Of a stretch of DNA of 64,000 nucleotides, positions 35,282-46,496 are shown one piece after another. Position numbers and translations under genes: made by a program. Below the pieces are notes generated by a model. That model ran no database searches, had not been told where the DNA came from, and saw only the letters and a list, made by a program, of their open reading frames with translations. Numbering within the stretch: the stretch's first letter is position 1; every line of letters starts with the position of its first letter. Origin of the DNA: Ryuthela nishihirai (lineage: Eukaryota > Arthropoda > Arachnida > Araneae > Heptathelidae); assembly GCA_038380435.1 (NCBI GenBank), contig JAWZYU010000011.1:73281501-73345500 (forward strand), written 5' to 3'.

Positions 35282-35379
35282 TTTTTTTTTTTTTTTTTTT
35301 TTTGGGGGGGGGGGGGCCTTCTAAACTGGCCTTCTAACCTGGCCTTCTAACCTGGCCTTCTAACCTGGCCTTCTAAACT
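35282..35379. repeat. T-run, G-run and 13-bp tandem repeats
   Basis: About 22 T residues, then about 13 G residues, then five 13-bp units (ggccttctaacct/aact) from about 35315 to 35379. Confidence 0.9.
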
Positions 35380-35539
35380 GCTTCATCATATATGTCACAG
35401 ACTGGTGTTACTCACTGATTTTGAGGTCTATTGACCAAAAATCTGCATTCATCGCTTGGAATGGCAGCTTCTTTGTCCATATTTTGGCTGCTCTGCCATT
35501 TGCTCTCAGCTATATTTAAGACAATCCTTGCGGAATCAT

Positions 35540-36045
35540 TTCAGGGTTTGGATCAGTTGGTAGCATTCCATGCTCACAATCTGCAGTTCCAAGGTTTGAG
35601 TACTACCTGTGGCAGCATTGAGATTTATCTCTGCTGAACTTCCACCCTATCATTAGTCAGAAAGGGGACACCAACCCTGCCATGATTCCATGTGCAGGGT
35701 TGGGTTGGGTTGTTTTACCTCTGAGTGGCACTTTTTTGTACCCAATGGGCTAAATGGCCAGGTCACAAGGAACCTCTGAAGGCTCAGAGAAGGTTGGGGG
35801 AGGGGGCCCACTGGAACAGCTGTTGGGAGACAGATGGTAGCCTCCCATCACCATGTGCAGGAGATCCATACCTTATGCATGTTAACACATTGGATAGCCT
35901 TAATGGGAGACTTCATCTCTCTCCTAACAGTTGTCTAATAAATCCCCTTCCCCCAACCTTCTCTGAGCCCTTGATGTCTTTGTGACATGACCATTTAGCC
36001 TGTTGTGTGCAAAAAACACTCATAAGTAAACAACCCAACCTTTGC
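35540..36045 (+). repeat. SINE family A, split by a minus SINE A fragment
   Basis: The + copy has degraded boxes (tcagttggtagcattcc; ggtttgagtacta) and ends with acaacccaacc near 36038. It is interrupted at 35699-35850 by a 152-bp minus-strand 3' fragment of the same family. The fragment is flanked by a perfect 11-bp target duplication CCATGTGCAGG (35688-35698 and 35851-35861). Confidence 0.9.
35699..35850 (-). repeat. SINE family A, 5'-truncated nested copy
   Basis: On the minus strand it ends in the family tail (ggtaaaacaacccaaccc complement at 35699-35722) and is truncated after about 150 bp. It shows LINE-like 5' truncation of a SINE and has target duplications on both sides. Confidence 0.9.
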
Positions 36046-37335
36046 AGAATTTTGTGTTATGTCTTAAATCATCCCACTAAAGTGATACTTTAATTTTTTC
36101 TATGGTTTTTCTTATTACCAAATGTTTAGCAGATACCCTTTTCAGTTGTTGTCAGTATGATTCTTCAGCATTTTTAATTTGTAGAAGCATGCCATGTTGG
36201 ATATTGCTACATGAAATTTCATTTGTTTTTATTGCACTGTTCTTAGTCTGTTTAATGTGACTGTATTACCATGACATTATGTTAAATATCATTTGAAATG
36301 TTCTGTGCTATTATTACAAGGAAAGAATTACTAATAATGACAGGAAACAGTTAACATTACTTGTATTTTGGTTTGGGAAACCAAAAGACAAGTAAGGCTG
36401 TGACACACTTTATCTACAGCTTATCCTGATCCTACATATTTCCTCCTCAGCAAATTGTTTTCCCTGAGCTGCCTCTATCTGCCATCTCTTTTATACATCA
36501 TTGTTTCAAACTTTTGGTGCACAATTAAATGAAATATTAATATTGTTTCTACAGTTCACAAAGCTTCAAATAAAGGACAGTACACTCAAAGATAAAAGCA
36601 TTACCCCAACTGCATGATTCAAATTTAGCTGAAATGGATTGAAAGCTATTGAAATTTTTATAATGTAGAGTAAGTCTAATATGTCAGAGAAAAAGCACAA
36701 AAAAGAAATTTGACTTTAAATCAAATGTGGCAACATTTATTATGTTATTGTCTTTTTCTGACCTAATTTCAGCAAATTATTTAGTGAGGCTACTGGAATT
36801 TGCCTCAGGCACCTTCTTTGCTCTTATGTATATTACCACAAATTATTTTTCTCATTTTTTATAGAAATAAAAAGAGGTAGTTTATCTTCCCCCTGCAGAA
36901 TTTGACTGTTGTTGTAGAACTTTGTTATTATTTGTCCTTGTGTAGTAGGGAAATCTAACTAATAAATGTATGTGTTTTCATACATATTTTGTGCTATAAT
37001 TAGAGTATTACTATTCAAGCCCTCCGCAATCTTACTGTAGTGACACCATTGATAGAATTATATTCTGTTTTTTACACAATATAACTGGAGTTTATGTTAG
37101 GTTTGCATGAGTACTTTGCCAAAGGTAGGTTTTAAATAATTTGTTACACATGATATTGTATTATCCCAAAATAAATTATCTTTTACCCATCTTCCTATTG
37201 CCATTGCCTTTTTGCCAGTTTGGAGATTTTTTCAGAACAATTGTTCAACTCTGTCTTCCCAATGCAGAGGCAATTTTAACGAGTGAAATGAATTTAACCA
37301 AATGAAAGCTAGTGATATGGGGAGTGTCATAGAGT
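36046..37335. other. Intronic sequence, nothing recognised
   Basis: AT-rich, with no recognised element or domain. Confidence 0.5.
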
Positions 37336-38140
37336 AAGGGTCCCTAAACATTTTGACTCTGCACTCCTAGAATTTCTTATTCTAGCACCACTCTCTGATC
37401 CACCATCTAGTTCCCTCTACATAACCTATCCCTAAAACCTAACCTATTTACTGAAAAAAAGTGCCAATACAATAAAAAGTAAATAGAAATTTTTGCACAA
37501 GCTTTGTTTATTTATAAAGTGTAAAGCAAAATTTAAAAAAAATTTTTGAAAAAATAATGCATCATTATGAAAAAGCAATAAAAATATTAGCGTGTGTGGG
37601 GGGAGGGAGTATTCAGTAACAGTCTCCTGACATGATTTTTCAAATCATAATATTTTTTAGGGAGTGCTAAATGTGTGTCCTTTTTTTACATTGATTTTTG
37701 GATCAGTACTTGCATTTAATCTTTGCAACAGCTGATAATCCAGCTTCAGATTGGTAAGAAGTTGCATGTGGAATTAAAAGACACAGAACTCTGCAAGTTA
37801 TTTCAGAATACTTTCTTTGCATAGTGCTCCAAACATTAGGAAGTGCCATTAATGGAAACCTAATTTTCTGTGAGGTGTCTAAGGAAAGATCAGTTAACTG
37901 TTCTTCCTGGGTCTATTATCCAGCTGTACTCTTCAAATTCTTCAGAAAAATATTTTTCAAATTGTGACTGAAAAAAGTCCACATTAGAATCAAATAAATA
38001 TGGTACTTCTGAAACTTTATTAACCTGAAAGTGTCTATTTTATTTTGAAGTTTAGTTTTTAATTTCCACATTAATTTCTTATTTCTTACTTTTCTGCACC
38101 TCACTGGAGCATCACAATGCTCAGTTTACAAACCACTACT
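37336..38140 (-). mobile_element. hAT-type transposon remnant
   Basis: The minus strand from about 37985 to 37705 reads, with a few breaks, QFEKYFSEEFEEYSWIIDPG, then LPNVWSTMQRKYSEITCRVL, then HATSYQSEAGLSAVAKIKCK. This matches the hAT (ZBED5/Buster-like) C-terminal dimerisation region with the ESGFS-type box degraded to EAGLS. The ends resemble hAT termini: gggtccctaaacattttgac (left) and the reverse of cagtttacaaaccactac (right). Flanking 8-mers match only weakly. Confidence 0.65.
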
Positions 38141-38344
38141 ATAGTGTATTAAAAAACACCCCACCCCCCACTATCCTTTCTTCCCTCCTAAAATAGAGGT
38201 GTAAATGATTGTTCATTATATCTTTTGAATGAGAGCTATGCATAATGAGTTTACTATGATCAAGCAAAAGCTCGTTATGATAAAAAAATCCCTCCTTTTG
38301 GCCTTCCAAAAAGGGGGAAGGAAATTTATTACTTGTTGATCATT

Positions 38345-38606
38345 ACTTACAAGTTAGTCAATACTGGCATAGCGGTTAGGGAGCTAGCTACTGTTGCAGC
38401 AAGGCAAATTGTGTTGTGTTAGTTCTAACTAAGGCAGTAGTCAGCAGTGACTTCGGTCTTAGCAGGGCATGTCCTTATATGAGAAAACCTGTAAAAATAA
38501 ATAATTAAACCACAGCTACTATAATAAATAAATAAATACCCCCTCAAGCAGCTGCTTGCCACAGAGGTCTGACAGGAGCCTGTCACTTTATATGCCAAAG
38601 TAAATA
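38345..38606. repeat. SINE family C pieces
   Basis: A + piece (38360-38480) has agcggttagggagctagc and agcagggcatgtccttat. A minus piece (38536-38606) is the complement of the 4600-4668 tail (ctcaagcagctgcttgccac...gacaggagcctgtc). The box B is missing in the + piece. Confidence 0.5.
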
Positions 38607-39151
38607 TCTATCTAATCCACGATTAAAGCTGTATTACATTAAAAGCTCACTTTAAAATTAAACACAAGGATGAGGTGTGCTTAACAAAGTTTTACAGATC
38701 TAGCTATACTATTAGGCCCCTTTTGACCCTCATTTTAGCCATACTTTGTTTTGACAAGGTATATGGTTATCGTATCTCATATTATTATCCTTTATCACAT
38801 TATAAAGGTGATCTAGAGAATGATAAAGTATAATTACCATAGTCCATCTTGGCCAGTACAGCGGCTTGGATTAATCTTTGCTTGATGTTGTAAGTAGCTT
38901 TTAGGAAGAATAACCTTTGCTTAATGTTGATATCAGCATTAGGATATTCACTGTTGTATACTATTTCCTTTTCTGTTCCAATCTTACTAGTCCTTGTGTA
39001 ATGCACACCATGATGTTCGAATGTTGAAGTAGTAGATGTTGAAGCTTTAGTTGCAGATAGCACTTTAAGCCATTTGATGTCAGTCCTGTCATACTCTTTA
39101 TTAGTGGATGTCAGCTGATAATCACTTAACAGGTTTTATTTCCACTCTTCC

Positions 39152-39530
39152 TGGGGCGGGGGTGGCTCAGTCGGTAGCGCGCCAGGCTCATAATCTGTAG
39201 TTCCCTGCTGGGTTAGTGTTAAGATTTATCTCCGCAAAATTCCCTGCCTTGCCCATGGTCAATAGGGGACACCAGTGGGCTTGGAAAGGCCACCATCTGT
39301 TGGATGGGACGTTAAGCCATGGCCCCGTGTGCGGGAGAGTCATACCCTGTGCACATTAAAGAACACGCTGGATGGCCTTGACGGGAGGCTACCATCTGTC
39401 TCCCAACAGCTGTTCCAGTGGGTCCCCTCCCCCCAACCTTCTCTGAGCCTTTGGGGTCCATGTGACCTGGCCATTTAGCCCATGGTGTGCAAAAAAAGTA
39501 CCACTCAGAGGTAAAACAACCCAACCCATC
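39152..39530 (+). repeat. SINE family A lacking box B
   Basis: Target duplication CCACTCTTCC (39142-39151 and 39531-39540). Box A tggctcagtcggtagcgc is intact, but about a dozen bases including caggttcgag are deleted between gtagttccc and tgctgggtt (about 39200-39215). Pol III box B is therefore absent, and the copy should be transcriptionally inert. Confidence 0.92.
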
Positions 39531-39673
39531 CCACTCTTCCACTACTAACATTGTTGTTTAACTTGTGCATGAACTGGTATGGACTGTCAATGTAATGCAC
39601 AACACCGAAACTTATGCAAGTTGTTAAAAAATTTTAAAAGCTTTTAAAAACATTGATGCTTAACTTATTAAAA

Positions 39674-40056
39674 ATGGGGCGGGGATGGCTCAGTCGGTAG
39701 TGCACCAGGCTCGTAATCTGTAGTTCCCAGGTTCGAGTCCCAGCTGGGTCAGTGTTGAGATTTATCTCTGCAAAATTCCCCGCCCTGCCCACGGTCAGTA
39801 GGGGACACCGATGGGCTTGGAAAGGCCGCCGTCCGTCGGATGGGACATTAAGCCATGGTCCCGTGTGCGGGAGAGCCATACCCTGTGCACGTTAAAGAAC
39901 ACGCTGGATGGCCTTGACGGGAGGCTACCATCTGTCTCCCAACAGCTGTTCCAGTGGGTCCCCTCCCCCAACCTTCTCTGAGCCTTCGGGGTCCATGTGA
40001 CCTGGCCATTTAGCCCATGGTGTGCAAAAAAGTGCCGCTCAGAGGTAAAACAACCC
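39674..40056 (+). repeat. SINE family A, intact copy
   Basis: Perfect 12-bp target duplication AACTTATTAAAA (39662-39673 and 40057-40068). Boxes A and B are intact (ggttcgagtccc at about 39729-39740). The body is nearly identical to the 25001 copy and CpGs are largely retained, consistent with recent insertion. Confidence 0.93.
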
Positions 40057-40125
40057 AACTTATTAAAACATTAAAAAGTCATCTCCTTAACATCCTGGGA
40101 GCACGTGTTTTGCCAATTCACATTC

Positions 40126-40168
40126 CCATTTGGCATCGTCAAGCTCAGTGCTTGACGATGCCAAATGG
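40126..40168. repeat. Perfect 18-bp hairpin
   Basis: Arms 40126-40143 and 40151-40168 are exact reverse complements around a 7-nt loop, at the inner edge of the right arm of the 38612-40300 element. Confidence 0.95.
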
Positions 40169-40784
40169 TATGGCTAAAATGAGGGCCAAAAGTGGCCTAA
40201 TAGTATAGCTAGATCTGTAAAACTTTGTTAAGCATACCCCATCCTTATGTTGAATTTTAAAGTGAGCTTTTAATGTAATATAGCTTTAATCGTGGATTAA
40301 ATAGAGACCTGTAAAAGCTAGGAGTAGCTTCCAGGTTTCTGCTCTGTCCTATATGTTGCAAATTAAAAATAAATTTATGGCATGCAGAGTAACATAGAGA
40401 AAAGTGTTTTAGTGATAAAGTTCCCTGCAAAGTTGGCAGTATAATTAACCCATTAATGGCCAACAGCCCATTTTTGGGACACAGATTTTATGATAAGTAA
40501 AATTATTCTACAAAAGAATATTTTTTTTTGGCAGCAGCATATAAATTCCTCAACTTATCACACTATCTTATGAAAATAATAATATGTTATATATTTTTGT
40601 GCCATTGGATGGCCAGGAGATAAAAATAAAGATAATATAATTAAAAATCTTTACAATCTAATTATGGCCTTTAACCGGTTAATTTAATACATAAATATAT
40701 ATAAATTAAAGATTATTTTTAAATGCCTGTCTTATTTGTGTCCAAAAAAGTGAAAACTAAAAGTAAATATCAACCACTTATCAA

Positions 40785-41905
40785 GCAGCGGGGATGGCTC
40801 AGTCTGTAGCATGCCAGGTTCATAATCTGTAATTCCCAAGTTCGAATCTCAGCATTGAGATTAATCTCTGCAGAACTCCCCACCCTGCCCATGGTCAGTA
40901 GGAGACACCAATGGGCTTGGAAAGGCTACTCTCCGTCAGATGGGACATTAAGCCATGGCACCATTACAGGAGAGTCATACCCTGTCACTGGTCCACCCAT
41001 TCACTTTTACTTTTCCTTAACCAGTTTTACTTTATTTATGTTATAATTATCATTTTGGGGATTTACTTCAGTTGGACTTAATCACTTTTTCCTCTTCCAA
41101 TCCACTAAAGGAGTTTTGCATGCGCAACTCCAACTTTGATTGACAGCCATTAATGCACGCATTAAGGACATGCCCCCTTTTGCATCACAGCGAGCGCACG
41201 ATCGTAAGATTATGCAAATGTTTTACCTGCGTGCATGACACATGTCAGTTGTACACCACATATATACTAAGTGACGTTAGCGCATGGAGTTAGTAGGAAG
41301 TTAGTGATGATAGTAGAGTAATGATAATGGAGAATGAGAACGATGTTAGCTGAGAAGTTTGTCAGTTTTGGAGATGTTTAATGTTTTTATTGGCTTAGAC
41401 TGCTTTTACATTCATCAGTTTATATGGTGAGTCATGAATTTTTTGGAAATAAACTTTGTTTGTTATATGAATATTTTGACTTTGCTATTTTTTCTCTTGA
41501 GCAACGAAAATTGATTTTGATTAAGATATAACTTAAAAAATTTGACAATCTTTTGATTTCTTACTCAATAAGTAATGCCCATATATCTAACAAACCCTCA
41601 TTTAACTTTATTTGGCAAGTTAATATTGCCTGATATTGGCAAGTTAATATCTCTATGCTATCTTGAGTTTTAATTTGGATCAGTCAAAAGATCCAAAGTA
41701 AAGAAGTTTAAAAACTTTTATTTTAGAGTGTTACAGCATGTTAAAGAACACACTGGATGGCCTTGACAGGAGGCTACCATCTGTCTCCTAACAGCTGTTC
41801 TACTGGGTCCCCTCCCCCAACCTTCTCTGAGCCTTCAGGGTCTTTGTGGCCTGACCATTTAGCCCATTGTGTGCAAAAAAGTGCCACCCAGAGGTAAAAC
41901 AGCCC
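40785..41905 (+). repeat. SINE family A split by a solo LTR
   Basis: The 5' part at 40785-40984 has box A and a degraded box B. The 3' part resumes at 41737 with gcatgttaaagaacacac and ends agcccaacc. Target duplications AACCACTTATCAA (40772-40784) and AACCATTTATCAA (41906-41918) differ at one position, showing that both parts belong to one insertion. Confidence 0.9.
40985..41736 (+). mobile_element. Solo LTR of an LTR retrotransposon
   Basis: About 750 bp starting TGTCACTGGTCC and ending GTGTTACA (TG...CA ends). It has a TATA-like atatatactaag at about 41262 and a polyadenylation signal aataaa at about 41447. It is the same family as the minus-strand LTR at 52235-52935. It lies inside a SINE whose two halves directly flank it, with no internal retroviral-type genes, so it arose by LTR-LTR recombination. 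A short target duplication could not be resolved. Confidence 0.78.
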
Positions 41906-41918
41906 AACCATTTATCAA

Positions 41919-42411
41919 TTCATTTTAACTTCAAATGATGACACCACACTAAACTGATTCCTCTTATCAATTAAAAAAATTCTGGCCCCTCTATCTTTCT
42001 TTGAAATTAAATGAATTGAATTATTTCATCAATAGCATTGTGTTTCACGTTTATATTTTACTTTTTTGGGCACATATAGGAAACTGGGCAATTTTTTAAT
42101 TTATGTAGTTTTCAACTGGTCTGGGTCTGTAAATCACTGTTACAGCAAGTCACTGTCTTTCCATAACTAATAAATAATAGCAAATATGTTTTTTTTAACA
42201 TTTGATTATTTCTCTGATGTATGTGTAATGAACCTCAACTCTGCCTTTTATAATAATTGAATCTGCTGCTTTATTATCCACATTTAATTAAACATCTTGT
42301 TTGAAATACTTCATCTATTGACCATCAAAATATTAGATAATAGTGAGCTATCTTCTTGGATTTTTACTTCTGTTGCTTTGCTGCTGTATGGGGCTTGAAA
42401 CCTACCTCTTT
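41919..42411. other. Intronic sequence, nothing recognised
   Basis: AT-rich, no element seen. Confidence 0.5.
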
Positions 42412-42419
42412 TATATTTG

Positions 42420-42767
42420 TGGTGTGGGATTGGTTCAGCTGATAGTGCACCAGGTTCATAATCTGATGCTTCCAGGCTCTAATCCCAACTGTGTCAGGAT
42501 TGGGATTTTATTTGCTAACTTAAGTTCTACCCTCAGTGAGAAAAGGGAACTGATGGTCTTAGAAAAGTTGTCATCCGTTGGATGGAAAGTTACGCAATGG
42601 CTCCATGAGCATAAGAGCCATATTCTGGGCACATTAAAGAACACACTAAATAGATGTTCAGTATATCCCATTCCCCTATTCAACTCTGAGCCTTTAGGAT
42701 CCTTGTGATCTGGCCATTTAGCCCATTTGTGTGCAACAGTGCCACTCAGAGATAAAACACCTCAACC
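42420..42767 (+). repeat. SINE family A, older copy
   Basis: Diverged boxes (tggttcagctgatagtgc; ggctctaatccc), the usual body, and end aaacacctcaacc. Target duplication TATATTTG at 42412-42419 and 42768-42775. Confidence 0.85.
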
Positions 42768-43195
42768 TATATTTGCATCTTATTTTCTTTTCAATGACTT
42801 GCATCATAGATGTAATTTGTAAAATTTCTGATATATTTTGAAAACGTATTTCCGATTTAATCAATTGGGAGTAATTCAAGAATGTATTCATTTAATGTTA
42901 ATCTGATTTGTAGATTTGTACACTTAGAGGATGATGCATTGTAATGCAATTATCTATGCATGATTCACAGTTTCACTGTAACCCCTTAGCATGTACAGGC
43001 GGAATTAGACAATTATTGTGTAATACAGATCTTTTCGATAGATTCCTTCTCTGCTGCTTAGCAGCTTTAATGTGAGTTTTCGTTTCATGTTGATCATCAC
43101 ACGAGTGTGACATGTGGTGCCTTCCATTAGATGTAGTACTATCCTGTATAATGAAGCATCGGATGACATCACCTAACCTAACCATATATATTACA

Positions 43196-43970
43196 TAATC
43201 AATAACCAAACTAAAGAGAAAAGGGGACAAAATGCACTCTTGTCTAACACCATTAGCAATGCTAAACCAATTGCTGCAAGTCGTACCAACTCTCACACAC
43301 GACTCAGTGTTATTACAGAGAGCTCTCATTACACTAACTAACCTATCAGATATTCCCATATGATCTAACAATCAACCACAAATTATGTCTAACAACAGAG
43401 TCAAAAGCCTTTACGAAATCTATAAAGCTAGCAACCACAGGTTTCTGAAACTCTAAATGTTTCTCAAGAATCTGCCTAAGTGAAAATATTTGATCAATAT
43501 ATCCCCTACCACTTCTGAATCCACACTGTTCATCACACAGTTGTTCCTCAACCAAATTCTTAATTCTATTTATAGTCATGCAAAGAATTTACTTGGAACA
43601 TAATAATCACAAGAACTGCGATCATCTTTTTTAAAAACTGAAACAATGATAGCTCTAGTAAAATCCTTACGAACAAGACCTTTTTCATAAAAAAATATTC
43701 AAAATTTCAGTCAGCCATGTGATAACACAAATGTTCCCAGCCCTAAGCATTTCACTGGTGATTTTGTCCCCCCTGGGGATTTATGCAGTTGTAACTTAGA
43801 GATAGCCAATGCGACTTTGGAATGTGATATAGGCCATCATAAAATCCAGTAATGAATCTATACTCATTGCAAACAATGAGTGTAGAAATAATCACATTAT
43901 TTAGAATTTTGAAATGCTCAGCTCACCTAGCCATCACAGAATCCTCACCTTCAATCACTTTGCTCTTAAA
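43196..43970 (-). mobile_element. RTE-like LINE, internal RT fragment
   Basis: The minus strand encodes GEDSVMARW (about 43950), HKSPGGTKSPVKCL-like sequence, RIKNLVEEQLCDEQCGFRSG (43579-43500), FVKAFDSVVRHNLW (about 43420-43380) and GVRQECILSPFLFSLVIDYV (43260-43195). Both ends are truncated; the YADD and 3' region are absent. Frameshifts near 43580 and 43370. Confidence 0.85.
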
Positions 43971-45088
43971 CTTTTGTAGCACCTCTATGAAAAGTTTCAA
44001 TTTTTATAATGCCTATTAACATGATCTTTAAATTCAATGGGTCCCCCAAGCAAAGCACTGAATTTCTTTGGTATTCACATTAGTTAAGTTCCTAAAATTT
44101 AAAGCAGTGGTCTTAAGCCTTTTTTTTGTTTCATTATCTTTCACTTCACATCAACTTTAAAAGTAAATTAATCATTCCACTTCACAAATTAACCAATTCA
44201 AAATCTTAATGTGTGGTATAACTTAAACAGCAAAGTAAAAAGAAAAAAGGGGAGGGGGGTAATTAAATCATTAATATGCTCAAAAATTTCCATTGATAAA
44301 AAAAATTATTCCCAACATATCTATTGCAATTTAATACTGTATCATTGGTCTTTACAAAATGATTTGAAAGGCTTGTATTGCACATATAAGTACAAAATTT
44401 AATAAACTTCTCACAAGGAGTAGCTGCAGTAGTATTGGAAACAAAACATGAAAGCTGAAATGAAGCTATCATTTTATGTTCAGAGTTTTGAAATTCTTTA
44501 GTTAAGTATTAAGTTTTAATAAGATATCCCCAAGGTTTGAACCTGCTGTATATTGTACTCAATGCATCTTTCTAAAACAAAAATAATTTTGTTACAGCTT
44601 TTTGTTTTATTTGTGTAGGATTTAAGTTGGTCATCATTTGCCAAGCAGATGAAGCTTTAGGAGTTACAGTCTCAGACTGCAAATTATTATATATATATTC
44701 ATATCAATTTATGGCAAATTCTTTCTAAGGTAGAGCCTGAAACACTAACAAACTGGATAGTTCCCAAATTACCAGAATTCAAAGGTCACTTTCACAACAA
44801 TCTAATTTTTGAATGTCTTTTAAAAAAAAAAGAATTCTGAAGAGAGAACCAGTTTAGTCATTGCATGGGAGGTCTAAATGCAACTTCCTATTAAATAATA
44901 TATTTCACCATTTGCATAAATAACAATATGTTAGTCATATTTTGAGTTTTAATGTTTGTTCCACTTTAGTTTTCTATGTGCAGTTTTCCAATCAGTGCTA
45001 TAATTTTAAAAAGCAATTAAAAAAATTGATATTTTATCTCTGCAGTTCTAAAATTTATGTGTGATTTATATGTAATCTGTTTACATTT
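43971..45088. other. Intronic sequence, nothing recognised
   Basis: AT-rich; ORFs of 63-69 codons without recognisable domains. Confidence 0.5.
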
Positions 45089-45154
45089 ATTTTACACCTG
45101 TGTGACAAGTAATTAACAATGTTTTTACACCTGTGTGACAAGTAATTAACAATG
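45089..45154. repeat. 33-bp tandem duplication upstream of exon c
   Basis: 45089-45121 and 45122-45154 are identical except at the first base (core cacctgtgtgacaag). It ends 36 bp before the exon c splice acceptor. Confidence 0.95.
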
Positions 45155-45190
45155 TGAACAGCATGGTTTTTAAATAATTTTACTTAATAG

Positions 45191-45238
45191 AATCTGACTC
45201 TTCTTGGAGCAACTGCAATAGAAGATAAATTACAAGAA
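45191..45238 (+). CDS. ATP8A: ATP8A-class flippase, internal exon c
   Basis: A 48-nt, phase 0-0 exon encoding NLTLLGATAIEDKLQE. LLGATAIED.LQ is a signature of P4-ATPase nucleotide-binding domains just before the P-domain hinge. The acceptor is ttttacttaatag (AG at 45189-45190) and the donor is a consensus GTAAGT at 45239. It continues exon b (...LIET) and is continued by exon d (LVPEAI...). At 16 codons it is very small for a unit separated from its neighbours by 20 kb and 11 kb of intron. Confidence 0.92.
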
Positions 45239-45645
45239 GTAAGTATTTAATAATAAATTGTTTTGTAAGATTTATATTTTTTATAATTATCTGATATAAA
45301 TTAATTATAAAACATTTGCTCTTTGCCTAAATTAGCAGGCTGATTTGAAATTATTAATTAGTTGTCACATTTTCAGTAACAATTTAATTTTATCTTTTTC
45401 GGGGAGAAATAAATGAAAGTGACAAAAGATTACTTCTTTATTTTAGTTTCATACATCCTTTGTTATGAAACAGGTTAATTCTTACAAGAAATGGTTTTCT
45501 TTTAGTGTAATGGAATGTATTTTCTGTTTCATTCTGAGTAGTATTATGTCTCAGTAGTATTTAGTGTTAACGTTATAAATTAACAATACATGAAGTAATA
45601 GGAATATACAATGCTATTTCTGCTTCTTCTCAATGACATTAGGCC
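45239..45645 (+). other. Start of intron after exon c
   Basis: AT-rich; nothing recognised beyond the donor GTAAGT. Confidence 0.5.
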
Positions 45646-45649
45646 TTTT

Positions 45650-45935
45650 CATAGTAAATACATAGATTACCTGTAGATATATTCTTGAATAAATAACTAT
45701 TTGAGGGAAAAAAATTATTGTCGATGGTGTGGGACCCAAACCTGCAACTCCAGATACATGTCGGAGCACTCTACCAGCTAAACCAACCATCGGTCAATAA
45801 TTTGCTTCCAGAATGTGACCTTTATATCTTTCGCTGCATGTGGTGTACCTTGCACCACTAAATCAGTGTAGACAACTTTATTTTCCAATTGTTGTAAACA
45901 TCCAATTGTGCTACCATCGGCAATAACAAATAATT
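45650..45935 (-). repeat. tRNA-like SINE (family B)
   Basis: On the minus strand a leader with gatggtagcacaattgg (about 45920-45900) is followed by a tRNA-like segment. This has ggtttagctggtagagtgc (box A region, 45786-45768) and gcaggtttgggtccc (box B, about 45748-45734), then a tail with acaggtaatctatg (about 45675). The leader and tail match the 60180 copy although the tRNA-like parts differ. Confidence 0.65.
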
Positions 45936-46114
45936 AGGCTTTTTGCTAACCTTGTGTATGTATTTATGAAACAAAAAATTTCCAAGCATATAAAGATTGA
46001 ATATCTAATAAAGAAATGAAACTTAACAATATGTTTGAAATATATCTGACATTAGAGCTATTGAATTATGGTTGGTAATAGGAATATTGGTTAATGGTTG
46101 GTAATAGGATTTGT

Positions 46115-46400
46115 TTGAAGTTATGTGCCGAAAAAGCTAAAATGACGGAAATCATTAGATGTGTGATGTATCAGTTATTATGAATGGTTCTGCTTTTGAA
46201 TAACTGTGTCTTAAAACTTACTAGTTATTCCAGACTTAAAAGACATAAAGTCTCAGTCTGTTTCTAGCTACCTTAGGGATTGTGATATGGATGCTGGAGA
46301 TATGCAACATGACTTGAAAAGGTGGTGCCTGAAGTTCCTACCAGCAACAGTGACTTCAGCCTTTAGTGGAGGAAGAACAAGTCTTTGACCCATGCCTGCA
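46115..46400 (+). mobile_element. Possible RTE-like LINE 3' RT fragment
   Basis: A weak + match in broken frames to the RT thumb region: EKAKMTEIIR (cf. INREKTKVMKIG), then YLRDCDMDAGDMQHDLKR (cf. YLGSYLTANGDVRHEINR). If correct it is a different, more diverged member than the copy starting at 46497. Confidence 0.4.
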
Positions 46401-46496
46401 ATCAGGAGGCTGTTTGATATTGTTGGCCCTACCTATCTCAATAAACCTAGTTTTTTAAAAAAATCCTACTAAACATTTATGCATTATGATTATGAT

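Larger units (their letters stand above)
38612..40300. repeat. Inverted-repeat element carrying two SINEs
   Basis: 133-bp arms, 38612-38744 and 40168-40300, are reverse complements at roughly 90 percent, sharing for example aggcc and tatagctagatctgtaaaac. The 1.4 kb interior holds two direct SINE A insertions. After removing them the interior is about 0.6 kb. It contains a minus ORF (38800-39063) with no recognised domain. It is probably a non-autonomous DNA transposon with long TIRs. Confidence 0.7.
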
